63,975 nucleotides of DNA from Calothrix anomala FACHB-343 (lineage in GTDB: Bacteria > Cyanobacteriota > Cyanobacteriia > Cyanobacteriales > Nostocaceae). The stretch spans positions 1-63,975 of the forward strand of contig NZ_JACJQG010000056.1 in assembly GCF_014696435.1 (NCBI RefSeq), given 5' to 3'. Numbering within the stretch: the stretch's first letter is position 1; each line of letters starts with the position of its first letter. Made by a program: the position numbers and the translations under genes. The notes under the pieces are model-generated. The model did not search any database, was not told the DNA's origin, and worked only from the letters and a program-made list of their open reading frames with translations. Shown one piece after another: positions 25,343 through 34,196 of the stretch.

Positions 25343-25404
25343 TAGCTATTGCAGATATATCCACAGAATTTACAAACAACTTTGAAACTTAGGAGACAAA
25401 AGAA

Positions 25405-25602
25405 ATGTTTGCACCATTAGTAGTATTAGTACGTGAATTGATGGGAAAAGCTAAATTTAATCAAATACGTGGTAAAGCTATTGGTATCCACGCACAAACA
25501 ATTACTAATTTTTGCAATCGGTTTGGAATTGAATCCAAGCAAAGACAGAACCTAATTCGTTTAGCTAAAGATAACGGTAAAAAATTAGGTTTACTTGCTT
25601 AA
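25405..25602 (+). CDS. Conserved small cyanobacterial protein, 65 residues
   Basis: A basic, soluble protein (MFAPLVVLVRELMGKAKFNQ, then IRGKAIGIHAQTITNFCNRF) with one conserved Cys, helical throughout. I recognise the pattern as a small conserved cyanobacterial protein, sometimes annotated without basis as an electron transporter. The function is unknown. AGGAG lies 8 bp before the ATG. It follows psb34 by 62 bp in the same direction, which suggests shared light-stress regulation. Confidence 0.7.
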   Translation: MFAPLVVLVRELMGKAKFNQIRGKAIGIHAQTITNFCNRFGIESKQRQNLIRLAKDNGKKLGLLA

Positions 25603-25661
25603 ATTCTCGCAATTTTCCTTTATTTACTTTGCGCCTAGATTAGGCAATAACCTAGTCAAGA

Positions 25662-27209
25662 TTAAGATAACTTAGTTAAAAAACCCAACAATCGTTTAGT
25701 ATTCTCTGTCAGAAGTGTGCGCCGATAAGCATCAGCTGCTTTTTTAATAGCTTCAGCCTGAGTTGGATAGGGATGAATGACACCGCTTAACTTATTCAAA
25801 CCTAACTTACCAACCATAGCCGTAGTCACTTCGGAAATCATTTCCCCAGCATGACGAGCGACAATAGTTGCACCGAGAATTTCATCGGAGCCTTTTCTGT
25901 GAAGGATTTTCAGAAATCCAGATTCTTCACCATCTGCGATCGCTCGGTCTACAATACTAAAAGGGATTTTTATCGTCTCAATATCGATACCTTTAGACTT
26001 AGCTTCCTCCAGTGAAATTCCCACATGAGCAATTTCTGGATCGGTATAAGTTACCCAAGGCATAATTAAATTGCTGAGTTTAGAACGTCCTAAACCGAAC
26101 GGAGAAAACAGCGTATTTTTAATCACAATCCTGGCTGCTGCATCAGCTGCGTGAGTAAATTTCCAATTCATGCAGATATCACCAGCCGCATAAATTTTCG
26201 GATTTGTGGTTTGCAGATAATCGTTAACTTTTACGCCGTGGCGTTGATCGTATTCTACATTAACAGCTTCTAAATTTAACCCTTCCACATTTGGAGCGCG
26301 TCCCGCACCAACTAAAATTTCATCTACTGTTACAGAATCTCGATGTCCATTAGTAGAAAAGTAAAGTCGCTTACCTTCAGTGACAGTTACTACTTCTTCT
26401 AATTTGGCATTTAATACTAAACGGATTCCTTCTTTGATTAAAACCTTTTGCAAAATTTCTGCAGCTTCTGCATCTTCTTTATTTAAGATATGAGAACTGC
26501 GATGAAAAAGCACAACTTCACAACCCAAGCGGCGAAAAGCTTGAGCTAATTCGCAACCAATCGGCCCACCACCAATTACAGCTAATTTTTCTGGTTTCTG
26601 GATGAGGGAAAAAACAGATTCATTAGTGAGATAACCAGCCTTTTCTATTCCGGAAATTTCTGGTTTCGCTGCTCTTGCGCCAGTAGCAATTACAGCTTTT
26701 TTAAACCGGAGAATTTTTCCGTCAACTTCTACAGTATTTTTACTCGAAAATCGACCGCTACCTAAAAAAACATCAACACCTAATTTTTGAAATCGCGCAG
26801 CTGAATCATGGGGACTAATACCTGCTCTAATGCGGCGCATTCTCGCCATCACCGCAGAAAAATCAACATCAATATTTTTCGGGATATTAATTCCTAACTC
26901 CTTACCATCCCAAATTTCACCGATTACACGAGCCGAACGAATAATAGTTTTAGAAGGTACGCAACCGACATTTAAACAATCTCCACCCATGAGATGCTTT
27001 TCAATTAACGCCACCTTTAAACCCAAACCCAATCCAGCAGCACCCGCAGCTACAACTAATCCTGCAGTTCCCGCACCAATTACTACCAAATCATAAATTT
27101 TCGCTGGTTCTGGATTCACCCAATCTTGTGGATGAACATGAGATACCAAAGTTTGGTTATACTCATCCATTGGGCGAACAGTTACTCTCTCAACTTCTAA
27201 ATTAGACAT
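25662..27209 (-). CDS. MerA-like FAD/NAD(P) disulfide oxidoreductase
   Basis: 515 residues of the pyridine nucleotide-disulfide oxidoreductase class I family. FAD motif is VVIGAGTAGLVVAAGAAGLG (residues 42-61), redox Cys78/Cys83 (GGDCLNVGCVPSKT), NAD(P) motif IGGGPIGCELAQAF, second FAD motif IYAAGD, and the C-terminal His-Glu (HPYPTQAEAI). It lacks the N-terminal heavy-metal domain and the C-terminal Cys pair that true mercuric reductases use to bind Hg(II), so detoxification of mercury is unlikely and the substrate is open. The next gene on the strand (upstream) is a TVP38 membrane protein; this flavoprotein-TVP38 pairing is widespread. A decayed copy of its 3' end lies at 24391. Confidence 0.85.
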   Translation of the reverse strand: MSNLEVERVTVRPMDEYNQTLVSHVHPQDWVNPEPAKIYDLVVIGAGTAGLVVAAGAAGLGLGLKVALIEKHLMGGDCLNVGCVPSKTIIRSARVIGEIWDGKELGINIPKNIDVDFSAVMARMRRIRAGISPHDSAARFQKLGVDVFLGSGRFSSKNTVEVDGKILRFKKAVIATGARAAKPEISGIEKAGYLTNESVFSLIQKPEKLAVIGGGPIGCELAQAFRRLGCEVVLFHRSSHILNKEDAEAAEILQKVLIKEGIRLVLNAKLEEVVTVTEGKRLYFSTNGHRDSVTVDEILVGAGRAPNVEGLNLEAVNVEYDQRHGVKVNDYLQTTNPKIYAAGDICMNWKFTHAADAAARIVIKNTLFSPFGLGRSKLSNLIMPWVTYTDPEIAHVGISLEEAKSKGIDIETIKIPFSIVDRAIADGEESGFLKILHRKGSDEILGATIVARHAGEMISEVTTAMVGKLGLNKLSGVIHPYPTQAEAIKKAADAYRRTLLTENTKRLLGFLTKLS

Positions 27210-27339
27210 TAATCTTTCCCCTCTGCGTCTCTCTTGTCTGTGCGTGATATTTTTTATAGAAAAATTGTCCTATAACTCGAACACATACTTAAATTTATTA
27301 CCTCTGTGTCCTCTGCATTCTCTGCGGTTAAAAACATTT

Positions 27340-28155
27340 TTAATTATTACTAACTTCCTCATCCAAAGCCTTCCTAGCTATGCGAGTAATATAAATAGTT
27401 ACAGCTACAGTTGCAATAAAACCAATAATCCGAATCGCCCATTGTATACTAGGATTAGTAGGTTGAGATTCAGTCCCAATTCTCGCCAAACTACCAGCTA
27501 AAGAACCAATATAAACATACATAATTGTTCCCGGAATCATCCCCACAGAACCAATAAAATAATCCTGTAAAGAAACCCCTGTAATTCCAAAAGCATAGTT
27601 TAATAAATTAAAGGGAAATACTGGCGAAAGTCTGGTTAACAGGACAATTTTTAATCCAGCTTTACCAACAGCATTATCAATAGCCGCAAATTTTTTATTA
27701 TCTGATATTTTCCGCGAAACCCAGCCTCTAGCTAAATAACGTCCTACTAGAAAAGCCGCAGTCGCGCCTAAAGTAGCACCAATAAATACATAAAGCGAAC
27801 CCCAAACTACACCAAAAACTACGCCAGCACCTAGTGTTAAAATCGAGCCTGGTAAGAAAGCAATGGTGGCAATAATGTAAAGTGTAATAAAAGCGATCGC
27901 TCCTAGTGAACCCAGGCTATCAATCCATTGCAAAGCATCTTTTAAAATTACTTGGGGATTAAAGTTAGTGCTTGTAGATTGCTGTGCTAAGGCTTGGTCT
28001 GTAGAGCATAAGAAGAGTATGGTTATAACTAGCAATGTTAATAAACTAATTTTTTTTAATGAACCGCCAAGTACGCCAAGTACGCCAAGGATAAGAGAAT
28101 TTTTTTGATTAGATGTAGATGATTTGCAAGCCTGATTAATTTTATTCATTTGCAT
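27340..28155 (-). CDS. TVP38/TMEM64 family membrane protein, copy 1
   Basis: 271 residues with the VTT (DedA-like) fold. Landmarks are the re-entrant FLPGSILTLGAGVVFG, LVGRYLARGW and the second half LLTRLSPVFPFNLLNYAFG, followed by IGSVGMIPGTIMYVYIGS. It lies in the cytoplasmic membrane and is possibly a lipid scramblase or ion-coupled transporter. The N-terminus is unusual: residues ~22-32 (LGVLGVLGG) are encoded by a 9-bp tandem repeat 'cgccaagta' at 28061-28090 that is dispersed through the window, just before the first transmembrane helix. The start overlaps the end of the paralogue upstream by 14 bp, which fixes it. Confidence 0.83.
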   Translation of the reverse strand: MQMNKINQACKSSTSNQKNSLILGVLGVLGGSLKKISLLTLLVITILFLCSTDQALAQQSTSTNFNPQVILKDALQWIDSLGSLGAIAFITLYIIATIAFLPGSILTLGAGVVFGVVWGSLYVFIGATLGATAAFLVGRYLARGWVSRKISDNKKFAAIDNAVGKAGLKIVLLTRLSPVFPFNLLNYAFGITGVSLQDYFIGSVGMIPGTIMYVYIGSLAGSLARIGTESQPTNPSIQWAIRIIGFIATVAVTIYITRIARKALDEEVSNN

Positions 28156-28882
28156 TATGGTTATTTGTGGCTGTCGCTACACTTTCTTTGAGGGCTTTTT
28201 GAGCAATTTTGGTAATATATATAGTTACGGCGACTGTAGCAATAGCACCCATAGCTTGGATTATCCATTCTCCAATTTGCGCTTGGGGATTACTAGGCTG
28301 ATGAGGTGTTCTCAACATGGCAAGATTAGTAGCTAAAGAGCCAAGATAAACATACATTACTGTACCGGGAATAATACCGATAGAACCTAAAATATAATCT
28401 TTAAGGGAAACTTGCGTCACCCCAAAAGCATAATTTAATAAGTTGAAGGGGAAGATAGGTGAAAGCCTAGTAAGGAGGACAATTTTCCATCCTTCTTTGG
28501 CGACGGCTAAATCGATGGCTTTAAATTTAGGATGTTTTTCTAGTTGTTTAGCTACCCAATCTCGTGAAAGATAGCGCCCAATTAAAAATGCTAAAGTCGC
28601 TCCAATAATTGCGGCAATTATTACATAAACAGAACCCCAAAAAACACCAAATAGACAACCGCCTTTCAAGGTTAAAATAGAACCTGGGATAAATAATAAA
28701 GTTGCTAAGTTGTAAATGAAAATAAAAGCAATTGGGCCAAGGTATCCCAGGCTATTCACCCAATTAATACTTATGTGTAAAATTTCTTGAATGTTGAGAT
28801 ATTTACTAGCAATTATTACCGTAGCAACTAAACAACCTAATAGTAAGAGTTTGATTGTGGTATATAATTTGCGGTTAGTCAT
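28142..28882 (-). CDS. TVP38/TMEM64 family membrane protein, copy 2
   Basis: 246 residues, paralogous to the downstream gene along its whole length (FIPGSILTLKGGCLFGVFWG; LIGRYLSRDW; LLTRLSPIFPFNLLNYAFG; IGIIPGTVMYVYLGS). Tandem duplicates of this kind suggest a heterodimeric transporter or scramblase. The two overlap by 14 bp and are certainly co-transcribed with each other, with the flavoprotein gene further down. The last residues are polar. Start ATG 28882. Confidence 0.83.
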   Translation of the reverse strand: MTNRKLYTTIKLLLLGCLVATVIIASKYLNIQEILHISINWVNSLGYLGPIAFIFIYNLATLLFIPGSILTLKGGCLFGVFWGSVYVIIAAIIGATLAFLIGRYLSRDWVAKQLEKHPKFKAIDLAVAKEGWKIVLLTRLSPIFPFNLLNYAFGVTQVSLKDYILGSIGIIPGTVMYVYLGSLATNLAMLRTPHQPSNPQAQIGEWIIQAMGAIATVAVTIYITKIAQKALKESVATATNNHNANE

Positions 28883-29070
28883 TGGTTATTTGTCATTAGT
28901 CATTGGCTAGAGACGCGATTAATCGCGTCTGTACAAGAGTCATTAGTCATCAGTAATTGCTTATTTTTTACCTAAATTCTTCTTTATCCTCATCCCCTAA
29001 TATCTAATCTTTAGTTTCTTGAACCTGTTGTTATCTTCAACTAAAATATTCTCATTCCCTGAGAATCAGC

Positions 29071-29781
29071 TTAATTCTTCCTAAATTTTTCTTGGCGATA
29101 CCAGCTACGAATTCGTTCTGGTGATATTCCCCACAAATAAGCGATGATGACTATTTGATTAATTAAGGTGGTTTTAAAAATTCCTTTGCGTAACCAACGA
29201 CGAGCAGAAGTTAAAACTGATGCTTGAATAATTGTGATTTTACTAATACGTTGTAAGCGACTTATGAGTTCAAAGTCTTCCATAATTGGCAATTTTGGAA
29301 AACCTCCGATTTGGTTAAATATACCTTTAGTGATAAATATTGCTTGATCGCCATAGGGCATTTGCCAAAGATGCGATCGCACTTTTACCCCCCATTCCAC
29401 CAACCTTAAACCCCAACCTGATGCATCAATCCGCAAGTTAAATGCACCCGCTACGGTTCCCGGTTGTTGGAGTGCATTGCGAATCAGCGTATCAAAGCCA
29501 GCAGGTAAACGGGTATCTGCATGGAGAAACAGCAAAATGTCACCGCTAGCAGCGACAGCACCAGCGTTCATTTGCACGGCTCGCCCAGGAGATGACAAAA
29601 TAACATTGACACCTAATGACTGGGCTATGGCTACAGTGTCATCTTGAGAGCCAGCATCAACTACGATAACTTCTATATTGCTACTCGGTTGAGTAGATGC
29701 GATCGCATCTTCAATATTTCCCGCTTCATTCAGCGTCGGAATGATAATCGAAATTTTTGCAGCATCAAGATTCTGATTCAT
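29071..29781 (-). CDS. TIGR04283-type glycosyltransferase (arsenosugar-type)
   Basis: 236 residues, GT2 (GT-A) fold. N-terminal ISIIPTLNEAGNIEDAI, the DxD-like LLFLHADTRLP, then GAFNLRID, PYGDQAIFI and the FPKLPIMEDFELISRL acceptor block. This combination is the pattern of TIGR04283 glycosyltransferases, several of which sit in arsenosugar biosynthesis clusters. The rest of such a cluster (ArsM, ArsS) is not in this window, so the product is uncertain; glycosylation of another small metabolite is possible. It overlaps the upstream Trypco1 gene by ATGA, so they share a transcript. Confidence 0.8.
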   Translation of the reverse strand: MNQNLDAAKISIIIPTLNEAGNIEDAIASTQPSSNIEVIVVDAGSQDDTVAIAQSLGVNVILSSPGRAVQMNAGAVAASGDILLFLHADTRLPAGFDTLIRNALQQPGTVAGAFNLRIDASGWGLRLVEWGVKVRSHLWQMPYGDQAIFITKGIFNQIGGFPKLPIMEDFELISRLQRISKITIIQASVLTSARRWLRKGIFKTTLINQIVIIAYLWGISPERIRSWYRQEKFRKN

Positions 29782-30179
29782 GATTGCTGAGTTTTCTTTT
29801 CCGGCTGATTAGGAAAGGAACACTCTACCGTTACCTTGAGATTACTTTCAGCAGTACCTTTAGTCACGTAGGGTATACCCGCCTCACCACCAACTTTGAT
29901 GCCAAATTCCAGAGTGACTTTATCGATATTAGCCACAGGGATTTTCTTAAAAGCATTCAGCGTGTAGACAGTATAAGCCCGAATCGTGCCTTCAATTGCC
30001 TGAAAATTCTGCACGATCTGTTTTTGAGCAGCATCAGCATCCCATCCCTTATCAATTAAAGCTTCTTCCTCACCCTCTGGAGAAACTTCAATGCTAACAG
30101 GCGGAGTATCAACATTATTTGTGGCTTCAATATAAATAATCGTGCCATCTTCTAACTGAATCGGTGTAAGTTGCGGCAT
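29778..30179 (-). CDS. Trypco1 (CU044_2847-like) domain protein
   Basis: 133 residues, mostly beta-strand. The start MPQLTPIQLEDGTIIYIEAT and the end VTLEFGIKVGGEAGIPYVTKG then SNLKVTVEC match the trypsin-co-occurring domain 1 (CU044_2847) family. Such proteins co-occur with trypsin- or caspase-like proteases and STAND NTPases in predicted conflict systems. Here a caspase-STAND gene lies divergently, 255 bp away, which agrees. The gene also overlaps the glycosyltransferase downstream by 4 bp. Cytosolic. The molecular role is unknown; a folding or sensor domain for the protease system is an inference. Confidence 0.75.
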   Translation of the reverse strand: MPQLTPIQLEDGTIIYIEATNNVDTPPVSIEVSPEGEEEALIDKGWDADAAQKQIVQNFQAIEGTIRAYTVYTLNAFKKIPVANIDKVTLEFGIKVGGEAGIPYVTKGTAESNLKVTVECSFPNQPEKKTQQS

Positions 30180-30434
30180 AGGATAAATCTCGCGTCAAAG
30201 AATTGTTTCAAATACCTTCGCCAACAGCCCCTCACGCTAGAAGCGTGGGGCTATACGAACAAAGCCTGCCTTCGCAGGCTAAAATTTTTGAGTCCGCACA
30301 GGCGGATTTTGCCCATGTAGCCGCAGGTTTTAACCTGTCGGTTACTTTCGGTTAGACAAATTTTACGGAAAATACGGTAAATTTTCTGTATAAACTAGAA
30401 ATAATGCGACACAACTATCATAAGGCTTACCAGG
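30180..30434. other. Divergent intergenic region of the caspase and Trypco1 genes
   Basis: Contains three short hairpin repeats in a row: CCTCACGCTAGAAGCGTGGGG (30230), GCCTGCCTTCGCAGGC (30266) and TCCGCACAGGCGGA (30292). Then comes an AT-rich leader for the caspase gene. The dispersed repeats make it hard to say where the promoters lie. Confidence 0.55.
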
Positions 30435-33215
30435 ATGAGTCGAGACGCTTTAGTAGTGGGAATTAATACATATGACCGCTTAAGAAGTCTCAACGCGCCT
30501 GCTGCGGATGCGGAAGCTATAGCCCAAATTTTGGAAAAGTACGGGGAATTTCAAGTAACGCGCCTACCTGCTGTCAAAGACAAAGAAAACGAGACAATTC
30601 GCATTGGTAAGCAAACTAAAGTTAGTTTAACGCAGTTAGAAAAAGCCATAGTCCAATTATTTAAACCAGATGGAAAGCCGCCAGATACAGCGTTACTGTA
30701 TTTTTCTGGTCATGGTTTGCGCAAAAATGTCGGAATTCAGGAAGGCTTTTTAGCGACGAGTGAAGTCAACCCAGAAGCAGGGAATTGGGGATTATCTCTA
30801 CAATGGTTGCGGCGACTGTTGCAAGAAAGTGAAGTCAGACAACAAATTGTGATTTTAGATTGCTGCTATAGCGGCGAAGTGCTAAATTTTGCAGAAGCCG
30901 ATCCAGGGGATAGAGGTAAAGGTAGAGATAGGTGTTTTATTGCCGCTTCTCGTGATTTTGAACTAGCCTATGAAGACATTAATAGCCAAAACAGCGTTCT
31001 TACCGCCGCATTAATCAAAGGTTTGGAACCAAAACAAGACCGTTGGGTAAGTAATTACACTTTAGTAGACTTTCTCAATCAAACACATCACCCCTTCCCC
31101 CAGCGTCCCATTTTTGCTAACTCTGGTGAAGCAATTAATCTTACCCGTCAGTGGAATACATCGCCTAGCAACTCCGCCGTACAAGAATCAGCTATCTGTC
31201 CTTACAAAGGATTATCTTATTTTGACTGCACTGAGGAAGATGCTAAGTTTTTTTATGGCAGAACTGCGTTAACAGATGAATTATTAGATAAAGTGCGTTC
31301 TGGTAATTTCCTGGCTGTATTGGGAGCATCAGGAAGTGGTAAATCTAGTGTGGTGAGAGCAGGTTTACTTTATCAATTAAAATTAGGACGTAGGTTATCG
31401 GGTAGCGATACTTGGCAATTTAAAATTTTTCGACCAGGCGCTAATCCTTTGCAAAGTTTAGCATTAGCATTTGTAGAATCGGGGTTATCTGATGTTGAGC
31501 GAGCATCACAATTAGATAAAGCTGAAGAATTAATTACTAAAGGAGCAGTTGGTTTAGAAAAGTTAATTACTGCTAGCCAAAATCAGCGCTTGGTGTTAGT
31601 GGTAGACCAGTTTGAGGAAGCTTTTACCCTGTGTCAGGAAGTTACTGAAAGACAAAAGTTTTTTGAATGTTTGCTTGGAGTTTTGCAGCGTAATGACAAT
31701 AAACTCTGCTTAGTAATTACAATGCGAGCAGATTTTTTTGGTAAGTGTCTAGAACAGGATTATGGCGGACTTTCTAAGAAAATTCAAGAGCATTTAGTAA
31801 CAGTAACACCGATGAGTCGGGGGGAATTAGAAACAGCAATTATTAAACCTGCTGAACAGGTGAGTTTAGAAATAGAACCGGAATTAGTTTCGGAGATGAT
31901 TGCTGATGTAGAAGGTTCACCGGGAAGTTTACCATTGTTGCAGTACACGCTGACAGAACTGTGGAAGCAAAAAACTGAGCAACGGTTAACCCTTAATGCT
32001 TATACTCGGTTGGGTGGAGTTAGGGGAACGCTGCAAACACGCGCAACAGAAGTTTATGAATCATTATCACCAGAGGAACAGCAGGCAACGAAGCGAATTT
32101 TTTTAGAATTGACGCAGTTGGGAGAAGGAACAGAAGATACACGTAGACAGGTTGTGCAACAAGATTTAGTTAGTTCACAGTATTCAGAAACTTTGATTAA
32201 TAGAATAATTCAACGGTTAGCTGATGAGAAGCTAGTTGTCACCAGTACCTTATCTAATCAAATTGCTGTGGTGGATGTGGCTCATGAAGCACTGATTCGC
32301 CATTGGTTGCTATTACGCAAATGGATTGAAGAAAGTCGGGATATACTGCGACAAAAGCGGAAAATTGAAGCGGCAGCTATTGAATGGCGAGATAGGGGAA
32401 AGGCGAAAGATTACCTGCTTCAGGGAAAACGGTTGAGAGAGGCAGAAGATTTTCACAAGCAACAAACTGAGAACTTAAGATTATCTGACCTAGCTATTGA
32501 GTTTATTCAAGCAAGTGTCAGACAAAGACAGAATAATCGCTTTAAATCCGTTGGGTTTTTCTTAATTATTCCGCTGGTCGCGTCAGTAGTTCTAGGTATT
32601 GTAATTGAAAAACAAATTAGGATAAGCCAACTTTGGCAGCAAGTCGATGCTGTTAAGGGAAAGGAGTATAGTCGAGTAAGAATTCAAGCACTGGAAAAGC
32701 TGGTACAAGCTGGTGAGAGTCTATTTAAAAAAGATTTCATCGATGCCAACCTCAGGGGTGCCAACCTCAGCGATGCCGACCTCAGCCGTGCCAACCTCAG
32801 CGATGCCGACCTCAGGGGTGCCAACCTCAGCCTTGCCAATCTCAGCCGTGCCAATCTCAGGGGTGCCGACCTCAGCCGTGCCAACCTCAGCTATGCCAAC
32901 CTTAGCTATGCCGACCTCGGCGGTGCCAATCTCAGCGGTGCCGACCTCAGCTATGCAAACCTCAGCGGTGCCGACCTTAGCGGTGCCGACCTCAGCTATG
33001 CAAACCTCAGCGGTGCCGACCTCAGCGGTGCCAACCTCAGCAGTGCCAACCTCAGTGGTGCCGACCTCAGCGGTGCCGACCTCAGCGATGCAAACCTCAG
33101 CAGTGCCACATACCTGACTCCTGAGCGAGTTAAATCTGCTAACAATTGGGGTAAGGCAAAATACGACAAGGATTTTCGTGCCAAACTTGGTTTACCACCA
33201 GAACCAGCTAAGTAG
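30435..33215 (+). CDS. Caspase-like (metacaspase) nSTAND NTPase with pentapeptide repeats
   Basis: 926 residues in four parts. A C14 caspase-like domain (1-~240) has His93 (YFSGHGL) and the catalytic Cys144 (LDCCYSG). An nSTAND-type NTPase (~255-640) has Walker A GASGSGKSS near 297 and VVDQFEEAF as Walker B, with winged-helix and helical parts after. One transmembrane helix follows at ~705-727 (FFLIIPLVASVVLGIVI). Pentapeptide repeats (A[ND]L-x-x, ~768-891) have about 25 units encoded by 15-bp DNA repeats. This is a protease effector tied to an NTP-dependent sensor, as in predicted antiviral or programmed-death systems. The repeats probably form the ligand-sensing surface. It is divergent from a Trypco1 gene, which supports a conflict role. 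Confidence 0.85.
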   Translation: MSRDALVVGINTYDRLRSLNAPAADAEAIAQILEKYGEFQVTRLPAVKDKENETIRIGKQTKVSLTQLEKAIVQLFKPDGKPPDTALLYFSGHGLRKNVGIQEGFLATSEVNPEAGNWGLSLQWLRRLLQESEVRQQIVILDCCYSGEVLNFAEADPGDRGKGRDRCFIAASRDFELAYEDINSQNSVLTAALIKGLEPKQDRWVSNYTLVDFLNQTHHPFPQRPIFANSGEAINLTRQWNTSPSNSAVQESAICPYKGLSYFDCTEEDAKFFYGRTALTDELLDKVRSGNFLAVLGASGSGKSSVVRAGLLYQLKLGRRLSGSDTWQFKIFRPGANPLQSLALAFVESGLSDVERASQLDKAEELITKGAVGLEKLITASQNQRLVLVVDQFEEAFTLCQEVTERQKFFECLLGVLQRNDNKLCLVITMRADFFGKCLEQDYGGLSKKIQEHLVTVTPMSRGELETAIIKPAEQVSLEIEPELVSEMIADVEGSPGSLPLLQYTLTELWKQKTEQRLTLNAYTRLGGVRGTLQTRATEVYESLSPEEQQATKRIFLELTQLGEGTEDTRRQVVQQDLVSSQYSETLINRIIQRLADEKLVVTSTLSNQIAVVDVAHEALIRHWLLLRKWIEESRDILRQKRKIEAAAIEWRDRGKAKDYLLQGKRLREAEDFHKQQTENLRLSDLAIEFIQASVRQRQNNRFKSVGFFLIIPLVASVVLGIVIEKQIRISQLWQQVDAVKGKEYSRVRIQALEKLVQAGESLFKKDFIDANLRGANLSDADLSRANLSDADLRGANLSLANLSRANLRGADLSRANLSYANLSYADLGGANLSGADLSYANLSGADLSGADLSYANLSGADLSGANLSSANLSGADLSGADLSDANLSSATYLTPERVKSANNWGKAKYDKDFRAKLGLPPEPAK

Positions 33216-33352
33216 ATGAGCAAAAATATTTACAGTCATTGCGAGCGAAGGGTAGCAATCCCAGCCATTGCGATTGCTACCCTTCGGGAAGGCTTCGCCT
33301 ACATTCCGCTGCGCTACATTCGCAATGACTTTTTATAATTAAGCGATAATTA

Positions 33353-33671
33353 AGGGAACTCCAAGAAATAAATTATCCCAAATTGTAGGGGCGGGGTGAC
33401 CCCCATTGGTGTCAACTTAAGCTAAAAGCTATATAGGACAGATGTTGTGCAAAATCCTCTCGCCCTCATCCCCTAACCCCTTCTCCCCAAGGAGAAGGGG
33501 AATTGGATCTCTAGCTCCCCTCTCCTGCTGGGAGAGGGGCTGGGGGTGAGGGCAAAAACCTTTTCACCAAGCGGGTTTGACGTTAAGTTGACACATATGG
33601 GTGACCCCGCCCCTACGAGTTACGGGCTTGGTAAATTGATGATTGGAATATTTTTTTATTTGCAAGTCCCT
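33353..33671. mobile_element. Composite MITE, copy 1 (AGGGAACTCC...AGTCCCT ends)
   Basis: The outer ends AGGGAACTCC and GCAAGTCCCT are inverse-like. Inside, GTAGGGGCGGGGTGACCCC is inverse to GGGTGACCCCGCCCCTAC, and further inside TTGGTGTCAACTTAA (33406-33420) faces TTAAGTTGACAC (33583). The core is another palindrome (CTTCTCCCCAAGGAGAAG). The nested arms look like successive insertions. Confidence 0.7.
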
Positions 33672-33704
33672 AAGCGATCGCACTACACAAAAACGAACCT
33701 TGAA

Positions 33705-33931
33705 GCGGCTTTCCTTAACTCAATAGCGGCTTTCCTTAACTCAATAGCGGCTTTCCTTAACTCAATAGCGGCTTTCCTTAACTCAATAGCGGCTTTCCTT
33801 AACTCAATAGCGGCTTTCCTCAACTCAATAGTGGCTATTCTCAACTCAATAGCGGCTTTCCTTAACTCAATAGTGGCTTTCCTTAACTCAATAGTGGCTT
33901 TCCTTAACTCAATAGTGGCTATTCTCAACTC
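33705..33931. repeat. 21-bp minisatellite, 11 units, open in both strands
   Basis: Units of GCGGCTTTCCTTAACTCAAT+A repeat 11 times (last one partial) with a few point changes (GTGGCT, TATTCTC). Because 21 is a multiple of three, frames are open on both strands. On the reverse strand a 93-codon frame (33683-33964, GTG start) encodes heptads IELRKAA, a perfect coiled-coil pattern; forward it gives AFLNSIA. I cannot say whether either is translated. Confidence 0.8.
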
Positions 33932-34196
33932 TGCATCTAATCTGAAAAAGTAAGTTTGTTGCACAAGAGAAAGTAGTGATGAAGAGCGATCGCAAAATCA
34001 AAGATTTGACTGCTACTTGGTAATATTTGTGCAAATCTAGGCATATGTCTTGATATAGTCAAGTATTTTGGTATCAAGAGGGCTTTTCTTGTTCTATAAT
34101 AGATTAACGCTTAATTAGTGCGGGATGCAAAAGCTTACATAAAAACCTTCAAAGACTTAGCAAAAAATTTGTTTATAATAACTAAAAAAATAAATT

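Larger units (their letters stand above)
33216..34196. other. 980-bp repeat cluster
   Basis: Hairpin repeats around GCTACCCTTCG (33238-33325), a composite MITE (33353-33671), a 21-bp minisatellite (33705-33931), and an AT-rich leader before the antitoxin gene at 34197. No other gene is supported. Confidence 0.65.

Noticed and set aside
25662-27209. Mercury resistance gene
   Set aside because: The heavy-metal domain and C-terminal Cys pair of mercuric reductases are missing, and no merR/merT is nearby. Only the fold is shared.
32740-33110. Tandem 15-bp DNA repeat as a separate element, with long frames on both strands
   Set aside because: It is the pentapeptide-repeat coding region of the caspase protein; other frames are open only because of the codon pattern.
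33705-33931. Possible CRISPR array
   Set aside because: The 21-bp units are head to tail with no spacers, and no cas gene is in the window. It is a minisatellite.
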